Assembly: GCA_035771165.1 (NCBI GenBank) | Contig: JAWNZC010000321.1 | Location: forward strand, 967,501-1,031,500 | Direction of reading: 5' to 3' | DNA from: Paragorgia papillata | Lineage: Eukaryota; Cnidaria; Anthozoa; Scleralcyonacea; Coralliidae | Length of the DNA stretch: 64,000 bases | Program-made: the position numbers and the translations under genes | Part shown: piece by piece, positions 45,733-56,184 of the stretch | Layout: every line of letters begins with the position of its first letter | Numbering within the stretch: position 1 is the stretch's first letter | Notes under the pieces: generated by a model | Told to the model about the DNA's origin: nothing | What the model saw: the letters and a program-made list of their open reading frames with translations, nothing else | Databases searched by the model: none

Positions 45733-46196
45733 AGTATGCAACTATACGGTATACTGACCAAAAGGCTAACGAACTCCGCATCGAATTAAACCTTTAGAAA
45801 TGTCGCTTACTATATGTTTCCAAACTACCTCTTGCCTAAAACTATTCCTCATTTGCTATAGTATAAAGAAGAACATTTATAATTTTCAAACGCATTGAAA
45901 ACAACTGAAAAACGGTCAAACCACTGCATGGATATTTGTACAGTATATATTAATAATTCTGTACTCTGTAGACTGGTCAATATAATGAAATAAGACACTC
46001 ATTTAAAATAACAAAAACAATGTCTATTTTTCAGGCAGATTTTCACATAAAAATATTTTGTATATTGATAAAAGTTGCTTTTCTTCCACGAAGTTTTATG
46101 CCAAATTATAAACGAATTTTACGTTGTAAAAACCCACACGTGGTTTACGAGTGGAAAGATAAAGAAGATACTGAATCTGAATTAACGACAGCAATT
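45733..46196. other. Intergenic, no gene seen
   Basis: AT-rich. A frame at 46020-46196 ends in the MITE and could be the lost 5' side of the LINE that follows, but it shows no recognisable motif. Confidence 0.35.
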
Positions 46197-46412
46197 AAGG
46201 GTCTGTTCATGTGAGGTGGGCTGGCCCGGCCACCGGGCTGATTTTGTCACGAAAATCTTTTTTGACTACAAAAGGAATTGTAATACTCCGTGTGCTATAC
46301 CTGCAAAAACAAACCCAATTTTTCTCCGTTCTCAAATAGTCGTAATTAAATTTTCGTGACATCAAATCAGCCCTTATTACCTGGCTAGCCCGCCTCATAT
46401 GAACGGCCCCTT
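46197..46412. mobile_element. MITE at the 5' edge of a LINE
   Basis: AAGGGTCTGTTCATGTGAGG and the complement of AAGGGGCCGTTCATATGAGG are mirrored over about 65 bp, including GGGCTGATTT and GTCACGAAAAT. The target duplication was not resolved. The ends resemble those of 6379-6825. Confidence 0.72.
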
Positions 46413-47870
46413 GGTTTCTGAAAACGAAAACAATGTGGATCAAATGTTTTCAGAGTTTTATTATCTGAAACTAAACAAAATATTAGATAAACATGCTCCT
46501 TTGAAATCAATTTCAACCCGCAAATCAAAACGATTAACCAAACCGTGGATAACAAATGGACTGATCAAATCAATCAAAGTAAAAAAATATGTGGTAAACC
46601 TCGCTCTTTGATATCATATTAGACTATTTTATTCAGGAGATAGAATAAGTATAAATTATATAGAAATAAAATTCTATTGGTTACACGGCTTAGTAAAAAG
46701 CTTTATTATCACAATTACTTTGAGTTCAACCTACACAACATGCAAAAAACATGGGAAGGCATAAATACCCTTATCAACCGCAATAAGAAAAGTAATAGAT
46801 CTATAAATGCTCTCATGCAAATGCCCCGACAAAGGGCTAACGCAAAATCCATATAAGATTGCCAACATTTTTAATAACCATTTTGCCTCGGTAGGCCATA
46901 AACTTGCTTCAAGTTTGCCAAATTCTAGTACACAGTTTAATAATTACTTGTCTGAAATTAATATGCCAGGGTCTTTTGTTTTTTATTCGGTCTCTCCTTC
47001 CGAGATTGAATTGGAAATAATGCAGACCCCCCAGGTTGTATATTGAAATGTGCAAGGCAGATAATATCCACGCCTTTGTCTATAATAATTAACAATTTAA
47101 TCAATTGTGGTGTTTATACGGTGGATCATTCAATTTTATTAAAAAAACGTTACTATTATGGCATTAGGGGAATAATTAATGATTGGTTCTCCTCTTACCT
47201 AACTGAGCGAACTCATGCAGTAACTCAAATCGGCCCGAATGCATGTATCTGACAAAGTAAGCATATTATCTGGAGTTCCTCAAGGTTCAGTATTAGGACC
47301 CATAGCTACTTTTTCTTTTATAAGTCTTCTGACAAGATCGACTTTTATTTGTTTGCTGATGACACGAATATATTATGCGGATAAGAACATAAAATCGATA
47401 GAAACCGTTGTAAACACCGAATTGACTAATATTAAAAATTGGTTAACAGCAAACAAATTGTCGCTCAACATCAAAAAATCTAATTTTATTATATTTCATC
47501 CATACCAAAAAAAACTTAACTATCAGATAAACTTAAAATTTTTCGATCATGATGCAAGTCTGTCTATACCTTTTTGGAATGTAAAGACTATGTTAAATAT
47601 TTAGGAGTTCTAATTGATAAAAACCTAACATGGAAAAACAACATTTCTCATGTCGCATCCAAAATTAGTAAAACGATTGATATCATTGCCAGACTTCGGC
47701 ATTTTGTTCCTATAAGCGGTTTACTAAATATTTATAGGTCCTTGATTTTTCCATATTTGGCTTATGGTATACGGGGACAAGCTGCACATATATACACCTA
47801 AATAAGATCTCTATCTTACAGAAGTGTGCTCTTCGTCTCATGCACCTTGCACACTACATATCTCATACAA
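46413..47870 (+). pseudogene. Decayed LINE reverse transcriptase, 5' part
   Basis: Plus-strand pieces in changing frames: the linker (ILDKHAPLKSIS, KPWITNGLIKSIK), a segment with PYKIANIFNNHFASVG, then VDHSILL with GIRGIINDWFSSYL. RT motif B follows as SGVPQGSVLGP, motif C as LFADDTN in another frame, and the thumb as YLGVLIDKNLTWKNNIS. A palm segment before VDHSILL is missing (internal deletion). The frame ISILQKCALRLMHLAHYISH stops only because an insertion begins at 47871; it resumes at 55083. Clade CR1/Jockey-like, untested. Confidence 0.8.
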
Positions 47871-47928
47871 GTAGATAACCCCCCCCCCATATAGGTAAAC
47901 AAAGGGATGCCGCCTCATTAAATATTCA

Positions 47929-47985
47929 GCATGACTCACGAATGACTCACGAATGACTCGCACATGACTCACGCATGACGAACGG
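47929..47985. repeat. Subterminal TGACTCACGA array, left arm
   Basis: ATGACTCACGA-type units repeated about five times with variants (ATGACTCGCAC, ATGACTCACGC). Each TGACTCA matches the AP-1 consensus. The right arm has about eight units (54923-55015). Confidence 0.7.
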
Positions 47986-48001
47986 AGTAACAGAATAATA
48001 A

Positions 48002-48247
48002 GATTACCTAAGTAAACCAGGAGAGCCAGAACCGGAGACAGGCGTCTATGTGGGCGAATTGACGGACGAATTGGACGGTGATTACATTACGACTTTTATT
48101 TCTGGTGGCCCGAAGAACTATTATGAATTTAGTAGCGGAAAAACGTGTTGTAAGATACGAGGTATCACTTTAAATTTTCAAACAGTGGAAACAGTTAATT
48201 TCAATGTTATGTGTGATTTAGTGTATTTAATGTTCTGTGTGATATGA
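48002..48247 (+). pseudogene. Protein-primed DNA polymerase B, C-terminal fragment (left arm)
   Basis: An open stretch of about 81 codons, preceded in frame by TAA and ended by TGA. It reads through GELTDELDGDYITTF, SGGPKNY and GKTCCKIRGITLNF. The combination of a G-(D/E)-(F/L)-T-(D/N)-E-L start, GGPKNY and CK(I/V)RG is the C-terminal signature I know from family-B protein-primed polymerases of Polinton/Maverick elements. The exonuclease and polymerase core are missing, so it is a fragment. AATAAA follows near 48350. An identical reading lies inverted in the right arm. Confidence 0.7.
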
Positions 48248-48287
48248 AAAACACAGAGTGCTATAGATATACCATTCAAAATTACCA

Positions 48288-48690
48288 GGAACACTAGCAC
48301 AAAGCAAGTTATCACAAAACAACAACACAAGGACTATAGGATAGTGTACAATAAACGAGTAATTGTAGAAAATTTCAACACCATTCCGTACGGTTACTAA
48401 TTTTTGTGCATGGGATCTGTAAATAATTGTAAATAGTTTAGGGTTTTTAACTTAGTGTGCTGATAATTAATACTTTTGTGTGTACTTGTAAATAGGAAAT
48501 TTAATAACATATATTTTATTAACACTACCTGTGACACTCGCACGAAGCAGATTATCACAAAACAACAAAAAAAGATTATAGAATAGTGTATAATAAACGG
48601 GTAATTATAGATAAATTCAACACTGTTCCGTATGGTTACTAATTTAGCACATGCATGGGTTCTGTAAATAATTGTAAATCAATTTAAATA
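48288..48690 (+). repeat. Diverged direct duplication in the left arm
   Basis: A block with GCACAAAGCAAGTTATCACA, ATAGTGTACAATAAACGAG and ACCATTCCGTACGGTTACTA recurs about 250 bp later (CACGAAGCAGATTATCACAA, GTATAATAAACGGG, CTGTTCCGTATGGTTACTAA). Confidence 0.65.
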
Positions 48691-49553
48691 TAAAATTGTT
48701 CAATGAAATATAAAATAAGTTAATTAAACGAACAGTTCCATGTTTAATGTCTCAAGAATGTCATTTACGTGCTGTGCCAGCTGTTCCTCACTCTCCTGTA
48801 GTTCTTGTAGTAGGGGTAGAGCAGGTTGCTGTTGTACACTTAGAAGAACATTATTCGACAGCATCGTTGACCAAGCACTTTGAAAAATTACCGAACTTGG
48901 TTCGTCGCTATGATTTAGTATGTTATAAGATCCTCGCACGTGCAGAACACAAAAGGGAAAAGTCATTAAAATTACTAATAGCTAAAACATAACCGGATAT
49001 GCATATAAGTAGAATATTTAATTCATTTTAGGGGGGTGATCATGAGCTTTGGGGAATAATAAGGGGTATTAATGCATGGGCAAGTTTAGGCGAGGCGCTG
49101 GTGTAACCATGGAGAATGTACAGCGTCGCGTCGTCTCGTAAGGCAGAATTCAAAGTATTCAGTTTAAAATATTTATTTCTTGGTCCAAAAAATCAAAGCA
49201 TAGTCGAAAGTGTTATCGTATTTGAAGAAAACGCAGTTAATCAACCTGTTGGAGACAGTCCTGTTGTTAGTTTGGCAAGCGAAGAGTGTGTAAATGATTC
49301 TAGCTTCCCCCTAACCTTAGCTGTATAGAGTAAATGATGCCTTGAATGAAGAAACCGTTCGGTAAGCTGTTCGAAAGATATTGAAACACTTACTTCAGAG
49401 GGGTTTGCCAGAATATAAACTGTCAGGGGTTAAATGATGACTCGGCTATTTTATTAAGGTCGTCAAGCATCTTGTTAATGTTGCTAAGGCTGATATTTGC
49501 ATATTTATCCTCAGTGCAGGTGCAGGAGACAAAAGAGAAACTCATTAGGGGTC
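48691..49553. other. Left-arm segment missing from the right arm
   Basis: Open frames exist on both strands: minus 48724-48966, ending in a glutamine/glutamate-rich helix-like tail with LLQELQESEEQLAQHVNDIL; and plus 48747-48992, with LPNLVRRYDLVCYKILARAE. They overlap, so at most one is real. AAGTTTAGGCGAGGCGCTGG-like sequence at 49081 repeats at 49573. The right arm has a LINE in place of this segment. Confidence 0.4.
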
Positions 49554-50738
49554 ATTAAGAGGATTAAGCGCTTGGGCAAATCTAGGCGAGAAAGTCATTA
49601 ACTGTTACCATAGCAAAACCGCGTGCGTCCTTCATTCGTCTCAGGCTCCTTTGGGACCCTCTAGCTGTTACTCAACCCCCCGTGTAATACGTCATAATCG
49701 ATAGCTCTCCGACTAATTCCCGAAGATCGTCATTATCAAAAGATGCTCGACTTATATAAGTAATATGAACCAAATTTCATTTATGCACTTTACCTTACTG
49801 ATCGACAGTCAGCAGTTGTGGGGCATGTTATGATATTCAAACAGAATAAGTCATCCTTGAATCATTGCTTGCTAAACCCTTGTTTGTAAGTGAAGAATTC
49901 GTGAGAAGATAGAATGAGGAATCACTTTAAGCCGTATATAAGAAGAACTTAAGATAGTGTGAGGAATCAATTCGAAAAGCCTTGAGCTAAGGGCTTTAAA
50001 ACGTATTAACACTAGCACATAGCAATGAAAAGCTTATATATGAATATTATATTAGATATTTGGTTCGCTTTTGTGGTGTTTATACGTTTAAGAACTGTGC
50101 AAAGTTCCACAAGTCCGGCACAGTGGCATCAGCTTTCTGGGTTTTCTGGAGTATACACCTCCTATTTTAAATCTTTAGGCATTATGAGAATATTTCGTTT
50201 GCATTCTGTCAACGAATTGGTGGCTCTTAAAAGATTATAGTTTTTAGAATGTGATTTGTTTAAAGAAACGTTTTTGTAATATGACTAAATAACGAAATAA
50301 AGTTTAAAAAATATATAATTTCATATTTACAATCACATAAAGCTCCTATTATTTACAAACACGCAAAAGTTAAAATCCATAAGTGTCAAAATTATTTACA
50401 ATCACTTGCCGTTTAATCGCAGATTGAATATATTCTCTTTTACATGATAGCAAAAATTGCTATAGGTGTTTGAGAACATTATCGAGTTAATCCAAAGTTA
50501 AATTATGTTTTAAGTTAAATAAATTTCTTGGACTATTTAGTGTGTAAGAAAGATGTGTAATTTTATATGTGTGTAATTTTATCTGAAGAAAAATTAATAA
50601 AGACGTATGAGCAACATTATAATAGTTCTTTGTAGTTTATTTTTTACATTTATGACAAATTACAGTGTACATATTGACAGCTAATTATTTACATAAACAA
50701 ATGTTTTTCAATAAACTGTCCTGCGTTTACGGTTTCTT

Positions 50739-51131
50739 CTAGTGCACCCACTTCTTAGAGATGTCGTTTGTTTCTCTGTTGTCAAAGCAATGTTCGCTCT
50801 TTATAGGGAATTTTGATATTTTCCGTTTTTTGCGTTGTTTATTATTTACGGACTCCCCCTGCTGCTCTCTTAGATAATTATTGAAGTTTGTTGCCATTTC
50901 CTCTTGTCTCCTTATAAGGCTTTTCAAAGTTTTCTCCATATTTAGTTCTGTGCTGTCTGCGGTAGTTTCTTTACTCTGTAAAGGTACACATATTCCAATT
51001 TTACTCCATTTTAGCCATTTAGCGCGTTCTTTGTTATCCATGTGGTGTACTTGATCAAGATAATTTGCTAGCCTTGCAAGATTAGTGCTTCCGAAACCGA
51101 AGACAGGACAGTTTCTACGTGTGCGACCCAT
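50739..51131 (-). CDS. Small nuclear-type protein with a degenerate zinc-finger head
   Basis: 130 codons from MGRTRRNCP (a start at 51131 is preferred over the in-frame 51173 because it begins the conserved-looking part). Residues 1-45 read CPVFGFGSTNLARLANYLDQ then VHHMDNKERAKWL. This resembles a C-P-x-C...L..L..HL...H finger I associate, from memory, with small genes in cnidarian repetitive elements. Here the second cysteine (F) and first histidine (Y) are replaced. A helical middle with RRQEEMATNFNNYL and a basic cluster KQRKKRKISK follow. It lies in the unique centre of the palindromic element, facing the left arm. Confidence 0.5.
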   Translation of the reverse strand: MGRTRRNCPVFGFGSTNLARLANYLDQVHHMDNKERAKWLKWSKIGICVPLQSKETTADSTELNMEKTLKSLIRRQEEMATNFNNYLREQQGESVNNKQRKKRKISKFPIKSEHCFDNRETNDISKKWVH

Positions 51132-51184
51132 GTTTAGTTGTTTACTCGAGCAATGACAGAAAGCATTTGACATTTTTTTGACAT

Positions 51185-51350
51185 GTTAGATGCTTTTATT
51201 AGGCCCGTTTAGGCCCTATTTGGCCCTTTTTTGCCCGTTTAGGCCTTTTGGCCCGTTCAAAGATACACCCTACACTACCGGGGACACCCCCAGATATACC
51301 CCCATTACCCCCAGGGCACCCCCAAAGATACCCCAACACCCCCTGGGGCA
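51185..51350. repeat. Iterated GCCCGTTTAGGCC and ACACCCCC words
   Basis: TTTAGGCCC/GCCCGTTTAGGCC words repeat at 51200-51265, followed by irregular C-rich repeats (CCCCCAGATATACCCCCATT). This is promoter-side sequence of the 50739-51131 gene or simple-sequence drift. Confidence 0.45.
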
Positions 51351-51599
51351 ACCTTTTAAATAATCAATCTTAGGATTCAATGATTCATGGTGTCATTCCA
51401 ATACTATGGTGTTTAGATTGATTGTAGGAGTACACTAGTTTTTGTAATACCGGTTTCTTTCATTTGAAAAACTTTGTTAAACGAATTACACAAACTTATT
51501 CGAAATACTAAGTACACAAAACGGGCACAATGTACGAAGCGGCCAAAATGATATAACTTGATCAAGATGATTTGCTAGCCTTACAAGATTAGTGCTTCC

Positions 51600-51755
51600 G
51601 CAATATGAGTTACTCATTTACTCACGAGTTACTCATGAGTTACTCATTTACTCACGAGTTACTCATTTACCCACGAGTTACTCATTTACTCACGAGTTAC
51701 TCATGAGTAACTCGTGGGTAAATGAGTAACTCGTGAGTAAATGAGTAACTCATGT
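51600..51755. repeat. Palindromic ACTCACGAGTTACTCATTT array
   Basis: Units ACTCATTTACTCACGAGTT are repeated several times. Near 51710 the array reverses into AACTCGTGAGTAAATGAGT, making a long hairpin with about 45-50-bp stems. It marks the inner border of the right arm and echoes the TGACTCACGA words of the element ends. Confidence 0.8.
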
Positions 51756-52308
51756 GGAACTTTGCACAGTTCTTAAACGTATAAACACCACAAAAGCGAA
51801 CCAAATATCTAATATAATATTCATATATAAGCTTTTCATTGCTATGTGCTAGTGTTAATACGTTTTAAACCTTAGCTCAAGGCTTTTCGAATTGATTCCT
51901 CACACTATCTTAAGTTCTTCTTATATACGGCTTAAAGTGATTCCTCATTCTATCTTCTCACGAATTCTTCACTTATAAACAAGGGTTTAGCAAGCAATGA
52001 TTCAAGGATGACTTATTCTGTTTGAATATCATAACATGCCCCACAACTGCTGACTGTCGATCAGTAAGGTAAAGTGCATAAATGAAATTTGGTTCATATT
52101 ACTTATATAATTCGAGCATCTTTTGATAATGACGATCTTCGGGAATTAGTCGGAGAGCTATCGATTATGACGTATTACACGGGGGGTTGAGTAACAGCTA
52201 GAGGGTCCCAAAGGAGCCTGAGACGAATGAAGGACGCACGCGGTTTTGCTATGGTAACAGTTAATGACTTTCTCGCCTAGATTTGCCCAAGCGCTTAATC
52301 CTCTTAAT

Positions 52309-54545
52309 AGATAGATAGATAGATATTTAATAAATTCTCCCTAAAAGGGTTTTTCAGAAATTATTTACAGTTACATGCATGCAGTAGAGGTTTCATATAT
52401 AAGTTTTACAAAAGTATCTTAAAAATTATCTTAACTATGTACATACAGTAATTTAGTTGGTTATACTAAATATTTTCTTTCGCAAGCAAATGTTTCTTCA
52501 GTGCTGCTTTAAATGTTTTAAGAGAAAAGCTGTCTTTCAGGTTCTTTTCTAAATTGTTCCAAATGTGGACAGCTCTATATGCAAATGACCGTTGACCAGC
52601 TGCAGTTTTTAAATAGCGGTATTTGAAGAGAGTCACATGTACGAGTCCTACGGTTGTGGATTGATGACCTTTTTATCAATTTGTTACAAAGGTAGTCGGG
52701 TGCGAGGTTGTTTACACATTTGTAGGTCAAAATAGCGTCTCTAAAATATAGTAATTTGTCCACTGGAAGCCAATTTAATTCACGTAGAAGTGGAGTTACG
52801 TGGTCATATTTCCTGGATTTCGTGATGATTTTACATGCAAAATTCTGGATCGACTGGACTTTCTTTACGTTGGAGGCAGACGTATTCGACCACACCGAAG
52901 AGCAATAAAGCATCTTGCTAATGACTAAGGATGAAATGATTTCCGATAGAGTTTTTGTGTCGAAACTATTTTTAGCACGATTTATCTGGTATAATTTGTT
53001 CATACACGACGAGACAAGTAGCGAGGTATGATTGTCGTAATTTAGGTGACTATCTAACGTAACACCTAAATCTTTAGCAGAGTCCACTGGTCTAAGAGAT
53101 TTGCCCAAGAATGATACGGATGTATCTGTAGGTAGTCTGTTTATCAGCTGCTTTGTTCCAATTATCATGTACTTAGTTTTCCCCGGGTTAATTAAAAGGT
53201 GGTTTTCACAGCACCAACTTGCGACTCTGTGTAGGTCTTGTTCGAGATTTGTAATTGCTGTATCTATTTCACGTAATGGAAAGGAGAGGAAAACTTTCGA
53301 GTCATCAACGTACGATTCAAGGTTGGAGTCACGAGATACGGAGGGCAGATCGTTCAAGTAAATACAAAATAATAATGGTGAAAGCGTCGCGCCTTGAGGT
53401 ACTCCGTGAGTAATTGGTAGTGGATCAGATAGGGTGGAGTTGATTCGGGTGGACTGAAAGCGATCTGACAAGTAGCTTTTAAACCACTGTACTGTTTCTG
53501 GAGAAGCACCAACATTCGCTAGTTTGTGTAACATTCTTTGATGGTTGATACTGTCGAAGGCTTTCGAGAGGTCTAACAACACTAAAGCGGTGAGTTTCTT
53601 TTTGTCCATGGCCTCTAGCATCGTGTCAGTACTAAAAAATGTTCAGGGTCTCGGTGGAATGGAGTTTTTTATTTCCGCTTTGATGAGAAGAGAGCAGGTT
53701 TTTACTTATAAGGTAAGTACTGAATTGTTCAAGTACAATCTTTTCACAAACCTTAGAAGCTATGGCAAGAAGAGATATCGGGCGGTTGTTTGATGCTACT
53801 TCGTGGTCTCCGTCTTTCACTATGGGAATCGCTTCCGCCTCCTTCCATGCAGTAGGGAATATACAAGATGTTAGAGAGCAGTTAATAATGTTTGTTAGTG
53901 GTCCTAGTATAACGGGGAGACAGTCTTTGAGGATTCGAGAGTTTATCTTGTCTGGTCCAGGGGACTTGTTCAATGGCAGAGATGAAATAACACGGCGTAC
54001 TTCTTCACTAGTTACTGTTCTGAAGGAAAAGAGATCTTCTAAGGGCATATGAACTGTCTCTAAGGGTGTTTCCTCTACAGTAATGTTGTACTCTTCTGCC
54101 AGACGAATGGACGCATCTGCTGTATTTTTGCCTACAGACGTGAAAAACTGATTGAATTCGTCAGCGACTGTCTTTGGGTCTTTTGTGTAAGTGTGTTTTT
54201 CTTTACTTTTTGACGGTATGGCTTGATTAATAATTTTCCAAAGAGAGCCTGGGTTATTTTTATGTCGCTGAACTTCTTCCAAATAATAATTTCTTTCTGA
54301 GTCTCTTAACATTGTCTTAACGGCATTTCGAGAATTCTTGAAATTACTCCAATCAAGATCATCTCGTGTCTGTAAGTAACGGCGGTGTAGCTGGTCTCTG
54401 GTCTTCATGAGCACCTTTATGTCCTGAGTTACAAATGGACAAGGACGGTTACGTACTTTGACTGTCTTTATTGGAGCATGCGAGTCTAGGGTAGATTGGA
54501 TGGTTTGATTGAAAATGGCTAACTTGGTATTTACGTCGTCCTCGT
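52309..54545 (-). mobile_element. LINE inserted in the right arm, (ATCT)n tail
   Basis: A 5'-truncated non-LTR element on the minus strand. Its 3' tail at 52309-52325 is (ATCT)n. Its 5' junction with the palindromic arm lies at 54541-54546 and shares a few bases with the target. It starts in the linker before RT (SHAPIKTVKV) and runs to its natural C-terminus. The arm loses about 1.2 kb compared with the left arm at this point. Two homopolymer frameshifts separate three frames. Confidence 0.88.
52466..54414 (-). pseudogene. LINE reverse transcriptase, nearly intact
   Basis: The first frame (53632-54414) gives the linker and fingers (NKSPGPDKINSRILKDC, NRPISLLAIASKVCEKIV). At about 53625-53635 a run of six T shifts the frame; with five T it would read on into the second frame. 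The second frame (52575-53621) has motif A VLLDLSKAFDSI, motif B HGVPQGATLSPLLF, motif C YVDDSK and the thumb LGVTLDSHLNYD. Near 52610 an A run shifts the frame again. The remainder to 52466 reads RAVHIWNNLEKN and AALKKHLLAKENI. The only breaks are single-base changes in homopolymers, so the copy is young or the breaks are assembly errors. Confidence 0.88.
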
Positions 54546-54650
54546 TTTGTACACTATCCTATAGTCCTTGTGTTGTTGTTTTGTGATAACTTGCTTTGTG
54601 CTAGTGTTCCTGGTAATTTTGAATGGTATATCTATAGCACTCTGTGTTTT

Positions 54651-54896
54651 TCATATCACACAGAACATTAAATACACTAAATCACACATAACATTGAAAT
54701 TAACTGTTTCCACTGTTTGAAAATTTAAAGTGATACCTCGTATCTTACAACACGTTTTTCCGCTACTAAATTCATAATAGTTCTTCGGGCCACCAGAAAT
54801 AAAAGTCGTAATGTAATCACCGTCCAATTCGTCCGTCAATTCGCCCACATAGACGCCTGTCTCCGGTTCTGGCTCTCCTGGTTTACTTAGGTAATC
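54651..54896 (-). pseudogene. Protein-primed DNA polymerase B, C-terminal fragment (right arm)
   Basis: The inverted twin of 48002-48247, with the same amino-acid reading over the compared 65 residues. That implies recent duplication of the arms or gene conversion between them. Reads from the element end toward its centre. Confidence 0.7.
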
Positions 54897-54922
54897 TTAT
54901 TATTCTGTTACTCCGTTCGTCA

Positions 54923-55015
54923 TGCGTGAGTCATGCGCGAGTCATGTGCGAGTCATTCGTGAGTCATTCGTGAGTCATTCGTGAGTCATTCGTGAGTCAT
55001 TCGTGAGTCATGCTG
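54923..55015. repeat. Subterminal TGACTCACGA array, right arm
   Basis: About eight units in the complement orientation (TCGTGAGTCATTCGTGAGTC), three or so more than the left arm. Sequence order otherwise matches the left end. Confidence 0.75.
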
Positions 55016-55053
55016 AATATTTAATGAGGCGGCATCCCTTTGTTTACCTATAT

Positions 55054-55074
55054 GGGGGGGGGGGGGGGGGGGGG
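55054..55074. repeat. Poly-G run (21) at the element terminus
   Basis: 21 G at the right end, against 10 C at the left end (47879-47888). A length-variable terminal tract. Confidence 0.9.
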
Positions 55075-55082
55075 TTATCTAC

Positions 55083-55480
55083 TCATACAATTACTTTCTT
55101 TATCTTTTCGAATGTAATTCCTTTAAATATGCTTTACTTTAAATCTGTTTCAATCCTAATGCATGATGTTTTTTATGATGTGGCTCCACCCAATATCTCG
55201 GACTTATTTACACGCTCAAATAATGTACATTATACTTATAACACTAGGTCTTCTTCCATTGGTAATTTTTTCGTTAAGTATTCGAGATTGAATCAACAAA
55301 AAAATTCATTTTCGAGAATTGGAGTTAATATGTGGAACAGCATCCCGGCTGAACTGAGAAAACTGAAAAAAAAACAATTTCAAAATTAGATTACACAAAT
55401 TATTAATGCAGGTTTTAGAGAATGAGGATACTTACGTTGGTACACCCACTCTGATTAAAATAATAGCTAATTATTGCTAA
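55083..55480 (+). pseudogene. Decayed LINE, C-terminal part (continues 46413-47870)
   Basis: The frame resumes exactly after the target duplication (SHTITFFIFSNVIPLNML) and runs through FYDVAPPNISDLF and RIGVNMWNSIPAELRKL. After a one-base shift near 55380 it ends VLENEDTYVGTPTLI... with TAA at 55478-55480. The 3' untranslated region goes on to about 55830 and ends in TTGTCTTGTCTTTGTCTTGTC-like repeats. Confidence 0.8.
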
Positions 55481-55830
55481 ACAAGCTTGATTTAATATAC
55501 ACTTATCAAATTTTATTGGGATTACCTATGCAATATGGTCTGACAATACACATGCTTATGTGTATTGTCATATCATATTGTATCAATAAATTTAAAACTT
55601 GCTATGTATTTAAAAGTCATAGTCAAATTACTCTGAATTACTCTGATACACTGCATGGTCTCTAAAATCAACATCTTAAAAATTTTAAATTGATAACTAA
55701 AAATTCCACATATTATCAATACTTCCTGCTTAATTAGCTTTTGCTATATGCAGGATAGTGTCGTTATATTGTAAGTTGCTTCTGATAAATAAAGAATTTT
55801 GGTCTTTTGTCTTGTCTTTGTCTTGTCTAG

Positions 55831-56184
55831 AATATACTGTTAAAGCGTAATGAGACAAAATGAAAACACAATTAAAGTTTAAAATCACAAGTTTTTTTCT
55901 GAAAATAATTTCGCAATAACCACGGTTTATATTGCTGTTATCACATGTAATTTAAACCAGACTCTTTACTTCTCTATAAAGACAGCTCGACTGATCTACT
56001 TCTTAAAACGGCTTGAAAATACGGGCCGAAAGTTCAGAAAATCAATAAAAACATGACGTAATAATTATGTATTTTACTTTGGCTATAACGCCGAACGATT
56101 TCCGAATTCCAACGACCGGAAAGGGTTATAATGCCTATATATAGTATGCAGTGAAAATTAAGTTTGTCTTATTTGAAAAAAAGT
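55831..56184. other. Intergenic, no gene seen
   Basis: No supported feature. Confidence 0.4.

Larger units (their letters stand above)
47871..55082. mobile_element. Palindromic Polinton/Maverick-derived element, 8-bp TSD
   Basis: GTAGATAACCCCC at 47871 is mirrored by GGGGGTTATCTAC to 55082, with TCATACAA outside both ends (47863-47870 and 55083-55090). The left arm runs to about 50115 and the right arm starts near 51758; they match closely as inverted copies. Each arm holds, from the end inward, a C/G run, a TGACTCACGAA array and a protein-primed DNA polymerase C-terminal fragment. The unique centre (50116-51757) holds a minus-strand gene (50739-51131) and a palindromic array. The right arm is interrupted by a LINE (52309-54545). 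Classical Polintons have AG-starting ends and 6-bp duplications, so this differs, and most Polinton genes are absent. Confidence 0.75.

Noticed and set aside
48724..48992. Overlapping open frames on both strands in the left arm
   Set aside because: At most one could be real; neither has a recognised domain, and the segment is absent from the right arm. Kept only as a note in the feature list.
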